The notes beneath the pieces were generated by a model, which was not told the DNA's origin, did not search any database, and was given only the letters and a program-made list of their open reading frames with translations. Shown piece after piece: positions 53,854-62,400 of a DNA stretch of 64,000 nucleotides. The first letter of the stretch is position 1. Each line of letters opens with the position of its first letter. The translations under genes were made by a program, and so were the position numbers. Source of the DNA: Gordonia sp. ABSL11-1 (GTDB lineage: Bacteria; Actinomycetota; Actinomycetes; Mycobacteriales; Mycobacteriaceae); the NCBI RefSeq assembly GCF_030315685.1, contig NZ_JASXSI010000002.1:62001-126000 (forward strand), in the 5' to 3' direction.

Positions 53854-54879
53854 TCAATCGCCGGCGAAGTCGATCCCGATCTGTGCGCGCACGCGATCCA
53901 TGATATCCAGGGTCGCGATGACATCGGCGGACGGATGGATGTCCGAATCGATTGCGCCATCGGCGATTCGCCGCGCGGCATCGACGGCGGAGAAGTGCAG
54001 TCCGTCAGCATGTGCCGCCGTCTCCTCGGTGTGTTCGAGCGGCTCTCCGTCTCGGGGGACGACACGGAACGGCCCGGGCTGGTAGAACGGCCCGGGCACC
54101 TCGAGATACCCGTTCTCACCCGCGACGAACGCCGTCGTCGGGGTGTTCGCGAGGATCGTCGTGTTCAGCACCGACTGCCCGCCACCGACGTGCCCGAGTA
54201 CGGCCGAGATCTGGCCGTTGAGTTCGTGGTTCGCGGGTTGGCCGATCGCCGACACCGTGCTCACGTCGCCGAGGAACCATCGGGCGAAGGCGACCGGATA
54301 GGTACCCAGGTCGAGCAACGGCCCGCCCGCGAGTGCCGGGTCGTAGATCCGGTGATCGGTGGTGAAGTATTCGCCGTGGTCGGCGGCGACGGCCCGAACG
54401 GTGCCGAGCATGCCGTCGTCGACGATCTGGAGGATCACGTCGAATTTGGGTAGGAACCGTGTCCACATCGCCTCACCGGCGAACACGCCGGCATGGTGTG
54501 CCGCGGCGACGATCTCGCGCGCCTGCCGCGCATTGACCCCCATCGGCTTCTCGATGAGGACATGCTTGCCGGCCGCGATCGCGTCGAGGGCACACCGGTG
54601 GTGCTGGGGGTGCGGCGTACTGACGTACACGATCTCCACCGCCGGATCCGACAGCAGCGCGTCGTAACCGCTGTGAGCGGTCGGCACACCCATCCGCCGG
54701 GCGAAATCGTCCGCGCGCCCGGCTGATCGCGAACCGACGGCCGTGACCTGCTGGTTCGTGTGCTTGTGCAACGAGGACACGAACCGCTCCGCGATCCAAC
54801 CAGGACCCATGATCCCCCACCGCAGGGCCGGCGCGGTCGTCGGATCCTGGGTACGCGGTGCGGGTAGTCGTGAGATCAC
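53854..54879 (-). CDS. Gfo/Idh/MocA oxidoreductase
   Basis: 341 aa. LRWGIMGPGWIAERFVSSL is the Rossmann motif; HVLIEKPMGVNARQAREIV gives the EKP motif. The catalytic His/Asp-type region is in GGPLLDLGTYPVAFARWFLG. NAD(P)-dependent oxidation of a sugar or cyclitol. Co-directional with three other genes of the same pathway; 3 bp follow the end of the isomerase gene. Confidence 0.85.
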   Translation of the reverse strand: MISRLPAPRTQDPTTAPALRWGIMGPGWIAERFVSSLHKHTNQQVTAVGSRSAGRADDFARRMGVPTAHSGYDALLSDPAVEIVYVSTPHPQHHRCALDAIAAGKHVLIEKPMGVNARQAREIVAAAHHAGVFAGEAMWTRFLPKFDVILQIVDDGMLGTVRAVAADHGEYFTTDHRIYDPALAGGPLLDLGTYPVAFARWFLGDVSTVSAIGQPANHELNGQISAVLGHVGGGQSVLNTTILANTPTTAFVAGENGYLEVPGPFYQPGPFRVVPRDGEPLEHTEETAAHADGLHFSAVDAARRIADGAIDSDIHPSADVIATLDIMDRVRAQIGIDFAGD

Positions 54880-54882
54880 CTG

Positions 54883-55772
54883 TCAGCTCCGGTATTTAGT
54901 GACGTAGTCGGTCATGGTGGCCAGTTGGTACCGGGAGACCTCGGGGGCGTTCTCGTTCTCGGCGAAGACACTGGACACCATGACGGAGTCGTCGCGGTCG
55001 TAGAAGCCGATCTGGCCGAGGGTGGAGAAGAACTCGTCCCAGTCGACGTCGCCGTCGCCGATCTTGAGGTGCTGGTGCACGCGAACGGCGTTGCCCGGCG
55101 GATTGGTGATGTACCGCAACCCGTGCGATGCGTGGTGATCCATCGTGTCGGCCACGTGGACGAGCCGGAGCATGTCGCCCGCGGTGGTCATGATCTCGCG
55201 CATGTTGGCGCCCATGTGGAAGGTGTGGCAGGCGACGAAGGCGAGCCCGATGTTCGGCGAGTTGATCCCGCGGATCATCCGGATCGCGGCGAGTCCGTCC
55301 TCGACGAAGTCGTCGGGGTGTGGGTCGATGCGGACGTCGATGCCCTCGCGTTCGATGATGGGGACGAGTTCGTCCATGGATCGGTAGAAGGCGCGTTCGG
55401 ATTCCTCGGGCTTCTCCGGGCGTCCGGAGAACTCGGTGTTCATCACGTTCACACCGAGGTTGACGGTGATCTGGATCGCGCGTTTCCAATAGCGGACGGC
55501 GGCTTCGCGGGCGTCGTCGTCGGGGCCGGACCAGCGCAGCACGGGCAGGACCGAGGCGATGCCGACGCCGGCGTCGGCGCAGGCGGTGCGGAACTCGGCG
55601 ACGAGTGCGTCGTCGGCCTTGGGGTGATTGAAGAACGGGATCATATTCGCGTGTGGGGTGAGTTGCAGGTACTCGTAGCCGAGGTCGGCGACGACGCCGG
55701 GTAGTTCGAGCAGTGAGTGGCTGTGGTGGAGTGGCTGTGGTGGAACGGGGTGGGGTCGAGCGCGACCTTCAT
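54883..55772 (-). pseudogene. Sugar isomerase/epimerase, frameshifted by 14-bp duplication
   Basis: The ATG at 55772 follows GAGGAG and starts MKVALDPTPFHHSHS. A perfect tandem duplication of GTGGCTGTGGTGGA (plus strand, 55717-55744) then shifts the frame. Without it the frame joins LLELPGVVADLGYEYLQLTP and the TIM-barrel isomerase body (FHMGANMREI; MVSSVFAEN). Metal ligands E, D, H, E of AP-endonuclease-like isomerases appear intact. The current product would end early; an internal start is possible. Confidence 0.75.
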
Positions 55773-55811
55773 GGTGGTTCTCCTCGGCGGGAACGGCGAG
55801 CGGGCGTGAGG

Positions 55812-56717
55812 TCAGCGGAAGCGCACGGACGGCACGCCGCACGAGCCCAGGTACTTCTGGGTGCGCTGGGCGATGGGCAGCGGCGCATCCGGCGAGCACG
55901 GGTACATGTCCTGTTCGACGATCGCGAAGATGTCGATGTCCAGGTCGGCCACGGCATCGAGCAACGGCGGCATCTCCGGGATGCCACGTGGCGGCTCGGT
56001 CATGGCACCGAGGCGGACGGCCTCGCCGAAGGGCAGGTCGTCGGCGGCCACCTTCGCGCGGACGGACTCGTCGACCTGCTTGAGGTGCAGGTAACCGATC
56101 CGCTCGGGGTGCGCTCGGATGATGGCGAGATTGTCTCCGCCGCAGTAGCTCACGTGCCCGGTGTCGAGGCAGAGGTTGACGAACTCACCGCCGGTGTTCT
56201 CCAGGAATCGGTAGATGTTGTCCTCGGTGTCCACATGGCTGTCCGCGTGCGGATGGTATTGCGCACGCACACCGTACTTCTCGAACATCGCCTGGCCGAG
56301 CTCGTTCATGCCACGGGTCTTCGCGAGCCACTGGTCGTCGGTGAGGTTGCGGTCCTCCAGGACCTCCCCGGTCGCCGGGTCGCGCCACATCTCCGGGATC
56401 ACCACGACGTGCTTGCCGCCCACGGCGGCGGTCAGCTTGGCGACGTCCTCGATCTGGGTCCAGACCGCGTCCCATGAAGCGTCCTGATGCAGATGCTCGA
56501 ACACGGTGCCCGCCGACAATTTCAGGCCGCGCTCACCGAGCTCGTCGAGGAGCTGCGCGGGGTCGGTCGGCAGGTAGCCGTACGGACCGAGCTCGATCCA
56601 CTCGTATCCGGACGCGGCGACCTCGTCGAGGAACCGGGTGTAGGGGGTCTGCTGCGGATCGTCCGGGAACCAGACGCCCCAGGAATCGGGTGCGGAGCCG
56701 ACGATGATGCTGCTCAT
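55812..56717 (-). CDS. Sugar phosphate isomerase/epimerase (IolE-like)
   Basis: 301 aa from the ATG at 56717 with AAAGGG upstream. VGSAPDSWGVWFPDDPQQTP is the N-terminal signature of IolE-like TIM barrels; metal-site residues lie in YHPHADSHVD, LCLDTGHVSYCGGD and FAIVEQDMY. IolE dehydrates 2-keto-myo-inositol; related enzymes epimerise other keto-sugars. Together with two Gfo/Idh proteins it points to inositol or similar cyclitol/sugar breakdown. Confidence 0.8.
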   Translation of the reverse strand: MSSIIVGSAPDSWGVWFPDDPQQTPYTRFLDEVAASGYEWIELGPYGYLPTDPAQLLDELGERGLKLSAGTVFEHLHQDASWDAVWTQIEDVAKLTAAVGGKHVVVIPEMWRDPATGEVLEDRNLTDDQWLAKTRGMNELGQAMFEKYGVRAQYHPHADSHVDTEDNIYRFLENTGGEFVNLCLDTGHVSYCGGDNLAIIRAHPERIGYLHLKQVDESVRAKVAADDLPFGEAVRLGAMTEPPRGIPEMPPLLDAVADLDIDIFAIVEQDMYPCSPDAPLPIAQRTQKYLGSCGVPSVRFR

Positions 56718-56799
56718 GGGTGAATCCCTTTCGTATGGGGCGTCTCGGTGAGATCTGTTGTCGTGGAAGGAAATATGTAGGGATTCGTGTTCCGGAGCC

Positions 56800-57813
56800 T
56801 CAGACGGCCGATGTCGGCACCGGATAGCCGATCGGCTCGAGCTCACCGGTGCGCAGTGATCGCGTGGCCGCCTCGGCGATCGCCTGGGCCTTGAGTGCCT
56901 CGGGGAGGGCGGGTCCGATCGGGGTGCCGGTCTCCACTGCCGATACGAAATGGTCGAGCGCAGCCCGATAGGTCGGCGCGACACGCTCGAACCATCCGGC
57001 ATGCATGCCGTCGCCGACGATCTGTCCTGCCCGGTATCGGGTCACGGAACCAACCTGGTGACGCCCGGCCTCCACGAGACCGGTGGAACCCAGCACCTCG
57101 ATGCGTTCGTCGTAGCCGTAACCGATGCGGCGTGCACTGTCGATCTGCACCAGGGCGCCGCTGGGCATCCGCAGGGTCACGACCGACGTGTCCACATCGC
57201 CGAGGTCGGTCATCCGTGGATCGGTGAACACCGAACCGGCCGCGAACACCGACACCGGATCCTCACCGGTGATCCACCGCGCGAGATCGAAGAAGTGCAC
57301 GGTCTGGTCGCGCATCTGACCGCCCGAGACAGCGATGTAGTCGAGAGGGGGCAGCGCAGGCCCGCGGGTCGTCATCTGGACGAGTTCGACCCCACCGATC
57401 TCGCCGGATCGCACGGTGCGTGCGACTTCGGCATAGTCGCGGTCGAATCGTCGGTTGAAGTCGACCATCATCGGCAGGCCAGTATGTCCCACATCGCCGA
57501 CGACCTCGACGGCGTGATCGAGGTCGAGGTCGATCGGCTTCTCGCACAAGGTCGCCAGCCCGGTTGCCGCGGCCCTGCGGAGGTGGGTCGCGTGGGTGTC
57601 GGTGGACGAAGCGATCAGGACGGCATCCACGTTCGACGGATCGAAGACATCGTCGGATCCGAGTGCGGTGGTGCCGGTTCGCGATGCGAGTTCGAGTGCC
57701 CGGGAGTCGTCGACGTCATGGATGCCGATGAGGTCGACACCCGGGTGAGACGCGAGGTTCGCGGCGTGTACCGAGCCGATGAACCCCGCTCCGACCAGCG
57801 CCATCCGGATCAT
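56800..57813 (-). CDS. iolG: Inositol dehydrogenase-like oxidoreductase
   Basis: 337 aa. MIRMALVGAGFIGSVHAANL Rossmann motif; CEKPIDLDLDHAVEVVGDVG with the EKP motif; DQTVHFFDLARWITGEDPVS with the catalytic His/Asp pair (D-x-x-x-H-x-x-D/F-D). This pattern is common in myo-inositol 2-dehydrogenases and relatives; the exact substrate is not proven. Divergent from the LacI regulator at 57922. Confidence 0.8.
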   Translation of the reverse strand: MIRMALVGAGFIGSVHAANLASHPGVDLIGIHDVDDSRALELASRTGTTALGSDDVFDPSNVDAVLIASSTDTHATHLRRAAATGLATLCEKPIDLDLDHAVEVVGDVGHTGLPMMVDFNRRFDRDYAEVARTVRSGEIGGVELVQMTTRGPALPPLDYIAVSGGQMRDQTVHFFDLARWITGEDPVSVFAAGSVFTDPRMTDLGDVDTSVVTLRMPSGALVQIDSARRIGYGYDERIEVLGSTGLVEAGRHQVGSVTRYRAGQIVGDGMHAGWFERVAPTYRAALDHFVSAVETGTPIGPALPEALKAQAIAEAATRSLRTGELEPIGYPVPTSAV

Positions 57814-57861
57814 CTGTGTCTACTCCTGTCCTGTCGGGAACCGACCATCTGTGGGACAATG

Positions 57862-57875
57862 TGGGACCGGTCCCA
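57862..57875. promoter_or_regulatory. LacI-type operator palindrome
   Basis: TGGGACCGGTCCCA, perfect 14-bp palindrome with a central CCGG, in the divergent intergenic region between the dehydrogenase and the LacI regulator. Typical of a LacI operator controlling both. Confidence 0.65.
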
Positions 57876-57921
57876 GTCACCATACGTGGTCCAGATCACC
57901 AGAGCAATAGGATGTGCGGTT

Positions 57922-58974
57922 GTGAGTCTCGACGATGTGCCCGCAAGTGGCGCCAGCGGAATCCCCGCCGGACGACGAGCTGCGACGATCCGTGACGTCG
58001 CTGCCCACGCCGGGGTTTCCAAGTCCGTGGTCTCACGTGTCCTGCGCGACGAACCCAACGTCAGCGTCGAGCGGCGCACCCGTGTCCGTGTCGCGATGGA
58101 CGAGCTCGGCTATCGCCCGAACTCCATCGCGCGCGGCCTGTCCGAAGCTCGCAGCGGCACGGTCGGTGTCGTGATCAACGATCTTCGCAACCCGTGGTAT
58201 GTCGATCTCCTCGAAGGCCTCGCCACCACCTTCGATGCGGTCGACATAGCACCGATCCTCGTCGACAGTCGCCTCGACCATCAGGTCGGCCGGGACACGG
58301 TCGAGACGATGCTGTCGCGCCAGGTGGACGGTCTCGTGGTCGTCGGCACGACCGACGCGCGGGTCGACGTCGAACGCGCGGCGCGGTCGATCCCGGTCGT
58401 GCTCGCCGGCACCCTCGAACCCGATCTGCCGACGATCGACATCGCCGTCGACGACGATGTGGTCGGCGCGGGGATCGCCACCGAACACCTTCTGGCCCTG
58501 GGGCATCGACGGTTGGCGCACATCCAGGGGCCGGGCATGGTGGGACGGCTCCGACGGCAGGGGTTCGAGGAGATGATCTCCGCGTCGGGGCTTCCGGTCG
58601 AATCGGTCGCGATCGAATACGGCGGCACGACCGAGGAGGGTGGATACGCCGCGTCGGCGCGGCTTCTCGATGCCGCTCCACCGCCGACGGCGATCCTGGC
58701 GTTCAACGACATGGCGAGCCTGGGGGCGATGTCGGCCGCCGATGATCGGGGCATCTCGATCCCCGGGGACCTGTCCCTGATCGGTTACGACGACACACAA
58801 CTGGCGAGTCTTCGGCACATCTCCTTGACGTCGGTCGACAACGGAAACTTCACCGTGGGCGCGCAGGCCGCGAAATTCGTCCTGCAGCGCATGGAACGCA
58901 TGACCGCCCCGCAGCGGGTGTATCGGCACACGCCCGAGCTGGTGGTACGACGGACAACTGCGGCACCTCGATGA
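57922..58974 (+). CDS. LacI-family transcriptional regulator
   Basis: 350 aa from the GTG at 57922. HTH ATIRDVAAHAGVSKSVVSRVL, hinge PNSIARGLSEARSGTVGVVI, periplasmic-binding-like effector domain (NDLRNPWYVDLLEGL; AILAFNDMASLGAMSAADDR; GDLSLIGYDD). Intact, unlike the LacI gene at 52769. Likely represses the divergent catabolic operon (57813-53854) until the sugar is present. Confidence 0.9.
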   Translation: MSLDDVPASGASGIPAGRRAATIRDVAAHAGVSKSVVSRVLRDEPNVSVERRTRVRVAMDELGYRPNSIARGLSEARSGTVGVVINDLRNPWYVDLLEGLATTFDAVDIAPILVDSRLDHQVGRDTVETMLSRQVDGLVVVGTTDARVDVERAARSIPVVLAGTLEPDLPTIDIAVDDDVVGAGIATEHLLALGHRRLAHIQGPGMVGRLRRQGFEEMISASGLPVESVAIEYGGTTEEGGYAASARLLDAAPPPTAILAFNDMASLGAMSAADDRGISIPGDLSLIGYDDTQLASLRHISLTSVDNGNFTVGAQAAKFVLQRMERMTAPQRVYRHTPELVVRRTTAAPR

Positions 58975-59044
58975 CCATCGTCGACGAGGTGCCGCGATGT
59001 CGGGATGCCCGGAGCACCGGGATCCCCGGTGGCGCCGGTTCTCC

Positions 59045-59455
59045 TCAGCCGCGTGCGACCCAGGAGAGTGCCACCAGTGCCGGCTGACCGAACAACCGGA
59101 CGAAGCGTTTACGGTCGGTGTCGAGTCCGAAGGCGTCGATCTTGTTGCGGTACTGGTGGATGTTGCCCGGGAACACCGCGATGAAGAACGCCGCGGCGGC
59201 CGCACCCACCGCCCGTCGGCGGTCGGGGAGCCCGATGAGGGCGAGCCCCAGGCCGATCTCGGCAACGCCGGACGCCAGTACGGTGGCGTCCGGCGACAGC
59301 GGGACGAAGTCGGGCACCTGGGCCTGGAACTCCTTGCGCTGGAACGTCATGTGTCCGATCCCGGCGGTGGTCAGGATGCCGCCGAGGACGAGGCGCGCAA
59401 GCCGCCCGGGTCGGGACTGGGTGTCGGTCGTACGGGCAAATGCTGTCGTGGCCAT
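59045..59455 (-). CDS. DoxX-family membrane protein
   Basis: 136 aa from the ATG at 59455 with GAGGA upstream. Four hydrophobic segments (LVLGGILTTAGIGHMTF; ASGVAEIGLGLALIGL; AVGAAAAAFFIAVFPGN; LFGQPALVALSWVA). The GNIHQY element after the third is usual in DoxX-like proteins. Function not established; linked to oxidative stress in actinobacteria. Next to Ohr. Confidence 0.75.
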   Translation of the reverse strand: MATTAFARTTDTQSRPGRLARLVLGGILTTAGIGHMTFQRKEFQAQVPDFVPLSPDATVLASGVAEIGLGLALIGLPDRRRAVGAAAAAFFIAVFPGNIHQYRNKIDAFGLDTDRKRFVRLFGQPALVALSWVARG

Positions 59456-59504
59456 GGGTGTCCTCACTGTCGGAGAAGCCGGACGCTCGAGTGTGCTCGA
59501 TCGC

Positions 59505-59927
59505 TCAGTCGTCGGCGAGGGTCAGGGTGACGTCGATGTTGCCGCGGGTCGCGTTCGAGTAGGGACAGACCTCGTGCGCCTTCTCGACCAGCGACTTTGC
59601 CGTGGCGTCGTCGACGGCCGGCAAGGTGACCTCGAGTTCGACCGCGAGGCCGAATCCGCCGGTGTCGGTCGAACCGAGCGACACCCTCGCTCCGACAGCC
59701 GAATCGGTGACGTCGGCGCCGGACTGTCCGGCCACGAGTCGCAGTGCGCTGTGGAAGCAGGCCGCATAGCCGGCCGCGAACAGCTGCTCGGGGTTGGTGC
59801 CCACGCCGGAGCCGCCGAGTTCCTTCGGCATGTCCAGGTCCAGATCGATCTTCCCGTCGGACGTCCGTGCATGGCCGTTGCGACCGTCGCCCGTTGCCAG
59901 GGCCTCTGCGGTGTAGATCGCCTTCAT
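59505..59927 (-). CDS. ohr: Organic hydroperoxide reductase
   Basis: 140 aa, OsmC/Ohr fold. The peroxidatic Cys lies in FAAGYAACFHSALRL and the resolving Cys in EVCPYSNATRGNID, as in Ohr (rather than OsmC). The catalytic Arg is in the GDGRNGHARTSDGK region. Detoxifies organic peroxides. ATGA overlap with the regulator gene upstream. Confidence 0.9.
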   Translation of the reverse strand: MKAIYTAEALATGDGRNGHARTSDGKIDLDLDMPKELGGSGVGTNPEQLFAAGYAACFHSALRLVAGQSGADVTDSAVGARVSLGSTDTGGFGLAVELEVTLPAVDDATAKSLVEKAHEVCPYSNATRGNIDVTLTLADD

Positions 59928-60469
59928 GATCGGCTTCCTTTCGATGGGGTGGATGCGTCGAGATGTCGACGCAGCTCGTCGGTGAGGTCGTGCAGGGTGG
60001 TTCGCAACGCGATGAGTGCCGCGGGGTCGAACGAGGCGTGATCGTCGGAGTCTGCCTCGGAGGCGGGCGTATCCCGCTCCTCGGCGACGGCGGCGGCATC
60101 GGCGATCGCGGCGGTCAACGACTCGTAGACACAGTCCGCCCGTCCACCCAGGGCCACGCCCTCAGGTGTCAACGCGACCGTGACCGAACGTTCGTCGGTG
60201 TCGGATCGCACTCGGGTGAGATACCCGAGTGCCTCGAGCCGCCGCAGCAGTGGCGACACCGTTCCTGAGTCTAGATGAAGCCGACGGCACAGCCGGCCGA
60301 CAGTGATCTCGTCCTCTTCCCAGAGGACGAGCATCGCGAGGTACTGCGGATAGGTGAGACCGAGGTCCTGCAGACCTGGCCGCTGCGCCGCGATCACCGC
60401 ACGGGAGGCGGTGTACAGGGCGAAGCAGAGCTGGTCGTCGAGTCGAACGGAGGTCACGGAGTCCACCAT
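59924..60469 (-). CDS. ohrR: MarR-family regulator OhrR
   Basis: 181 aa from the ATG at 60469. LDDQLCFALYTASRAVIAAQ has the redox Cys of OhrR near the N-terminus; the winged helix is EITVGRLCRRLHLDSGTVSP and YLTRVRSDTDERSVTVALT. Represses ohr until the Cys is oxidised by organic peroxides. Operon with ohr; operator-like palindromes stand directly upstream. Confidence 0.9.
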   Translation of the reverse strand: MVDSVTSVRLDDQLCFALYTASRAVIAAQRPGLQDLGLTYPQYLAMLVLWEEDEITVGRLCRRLHLDSGTVSPLLRRLEALGYLTRVRSDTDERSVTVALTPEGVALGGRADCVYESLTAAIADAAAVAEERDTPASEADSDDHASFDPAALIALRTTLHDLTDELRRHLDASTPSKGSRS

Positions 60470-60481
60470 AGCGCACAAAGG

Positions 60482-60500
60482 TTGTGCACAACATTGTTGT
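60482..60500. promoter_or_regulatory. OhrR operator palindromes
   Basis: TTGTGCACAA (60482-60491) and ACAACATTGTTGT (60488-60500), two overlapping perfect palindromes 12 bp upstream of ohrR. Expected autoregulatory site. Confidence 0.6.
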
Positions 60501-60570
60501 GGGGCATTCAATTTTCGCCGTCTCGTCAACCATGGTTGACCAGACGGTCGTCGGTGGGCACCCTGGTCAC

Positions 60571-60771
60571 ATGAGAACCGGATTCGACGACGACGGCGGG
60601 ACGCCGATCGAAGAGTTGACACGAGTCGCGGCGAGGCGGCGCGACCTCGCCCGCGACGAAGAAGTGGCCGTGCGACGAGCGCGACACGCAGGCCTGTCCT
60701 GGGCGGAGATCGGGACGTTGCTCGGAGTGTCCAAGCAGGCAATGCACAAGAAGTATCGGAAGGTCGGATGA
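60571..60771 (+). CDS. Small HTH protein
   Basis: 66 aa from the ATG at 60571. A single HTH, RRARHAGLSWAEIGTLLGVS with KQAMHKKYRKVG, resembling sigma-factor region 4-like or AsnC-type HTH. The end overlaps the methyltransferase start (ATGA). Confidence 0.75.
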   Translation: MRTGFDDDGGTPIEELTRVAARRRDLARDEEVAVRRARHAGLSWAEIGTLLGVSKQAMHKKYRKVG

Positions 60772-62282
60772 CGGCCCGACCGCCCCTGTCCGACGAGGCG
60801 TTCATCGACGCCCTGGGGGTCGACCTCCGCGCTGCCGGATACACGACGGACGGTGTGGCCACACTGCTGGGCGAGGACGCCAACGAGGCACTCGGACGCG
60901 GCGTGTGGTGGCCTGCCATGCACTCGACGAGGGCGGCGGACACCGATCGAACCGCACTGGCCACCATCGTCCGGTTGTTCCTCCTTGGCTCCGATGAGCC
61001 GGATTCTTCCGTCGCGCAGGCATTTCCGACGACAGGCCGGGACGCTCTGGCGGCACACGGGGTGCTCGACTCGATCGACGGACGCCTCCGTGCGGCCCTC
61101 GACATCCGACCGCACGCCGACGACGCGGGCGAGTACCTGGTCGTGTCCGATCAGGACGCCGCGATGCGATCCGGCCCCGTCGACCGCGAACACGTGCTCG
61201 GGATCGGGGGAGCGTCGGTGTCGTTGGCGCGCGCCGTCATCCGGTCACCGGTCCGGCGGGCTCTCGACATCGGCACCGGTTGCGGTATCCAGGCCCTGCA
61301 CCTCGATGCGCACTGTGACGAGATCGTCGCCACCGACACCAACCCGCGGGCGTTGTCGTTGGCCGCGGCGACCGCGCGCTTGAACGGCATGCGCTGGGAT
61401 CTGCGCGCGGGCAGTCTGTTCGAACCGGTGGCCGGGGAGCGTTTCGACCTCATCGTGTCGAATCCGCCGTTCGTCGTCGGTGCGGGCGCGCAGGACTACA
61501 TCTACCGCGACTCCGGGATGGTCGGCGACAGCCTGTGCGCTGAGCTGATCCGCGAGCTGCCGGATCATCTGGAACCGGGTGGTACCGCCCAGATCTTGGC
61601 GAACTGGATCGTCCCGAGGGAGACCGACTGGCGTGATCGTGTTCGCGGGTGGCTGGCGGACACCGGTCTCGATGCCTGGGTGGTGCAACGCGAGCTCGCC
61701 GATCCCATCAGCTACATCTCGCTGTGGTTGTCGGATGCCGGTGAGTCGACCGATGCCGCGGCCGTCCGGGGGGCGCAGTGGCTCGACTGGTTCGCCGAGC
61801 AGGGGATCGCCGGGATCGGCATGGGTCTGATCACGTTGCGTCGCAGGGATGTAGGGGATGAGCGACGGGCGCCTGATCAGGTGATCGAGGAGATCGTCGG
61901 TGCCGGGGAGGAGGTCACCGGTCCCGAGGCGCAGGCGTTCCTCGCGCGTCGGCACTATCTCCGGACACGTTCGGACGACGATCTTCTCGGTGTCCGGATG
62001 GCAACGGCTCCGGTGTTCCTCGAGGAGCAGTCGCTGCCGGGCGAGGACGGGTGGCAACAGGTGGCGGCGACGGTGCGTCGCCCCGGTGGTCCGGGTGCGG
62101 TCCTCGGAGTGGACGAGGTGTCGCGGGCGCTGCTCGCAGGATGTCGCGGACACGTTCCGCTCGGCGCGCTGATCGAGTTGCTCGCCGGCTTCCACGGCGT
62201 GGACCCCGACGCGCTCGCGCAGGCGGCGCTGCCCGTCGTGCGCGAGGCCATCGGACGCGGAATCCTGTTCGAGGCGAGCTGA
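60768..62282 (+). CDS. SAM methyltransferase, HemK/PrmC-like
   Basis: 504 aa. An N-terminal extension of about 150 residues precedes the class I SAM domain: ALDIGTGCGIQALHLDAHCD (motif I) and FDLIVSNPPFVVGAG (NPPF motif, as in N6-Gln or N6-adenine methyltransferases). A C-terminal extension of about 150 residues follows. Members of this actinobacterial type have been annotated as PrmC-like; substrate unknown. Coupled to the small HTH gene. Confidence 0.8.
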   Translation: MTARPPLSDEAFIDALGVDLRAAGYTTDGVATLLGEDANEALGRGVWWPAMHSTRAADTDRTALATIVRLFLLGSDEPDSSVAQAFPTTGRDALAAHGVLDSIDGRLRAALDIRPHADDAGEYLVVSDQDAAMRSGPVDREHVLGIGGASVSLARAVIRSPVRRALDIGTGCGIQALHLDAHCDEIVATDTNPRALSLAAATARLNGMRWDLRAGSLFEPVAGERFDLIVSNPPFVVGAGAQDYIYRDSGMVGDSLCAELIRELPDHLEPGGTAQILANWIVPRETDWRDRVRGWLADTGLDAWVVQRELADPISYISLWLSDAGESTDAAAVRGAQWLDWFAEQGIAGIGMGLITLRRRDVGDERRAPDQVIEEIVGAGEEVTGPEAQAFLARRHYLRTRSDDDLLGVRMATAPVFLEEQSLPGEDGWQQVAATVRRPGGPGAVLGVDEVSRALLAGCRGHVPLGALIELLAGFHGVDPDALAQAALPVVREAIGRGILFEAS

Positions 62283-62290
62283 ATCGGGCG

Positions 62291-62400
62291 GGTGGTCTCG
62301 ATACGCGTCGGGCTCGCTGCGCTCGCTCGTGGCTACTCGACCAGCGGGTTGGGGGTCGGGGGTGTCGTGCTTGCTCGTCGCTACTCGACCAGCGGGGTGG
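62291..62400. repeat. Intergenic repeat of Gordonia type
   Basis: GGTCTCGATACGCGTCGGG, GCTCGCTGCGCTCGCTCG (near-palindromic) and GGCTACTCGACCAGCGG, the last repeated as CGCTACTCGACCAGCGG. I associate this kind of sequence with gene 3' ends in Gordonia and related genomes. Confidence 0.6.

Noticed and set aside
56950..57921. Plus-strand open frame of 320 codons before the LacI regulator
   Set aside because: Antisense to the inositol dehydrogenase-like gene; the LacI gene begins at GTG 57922.
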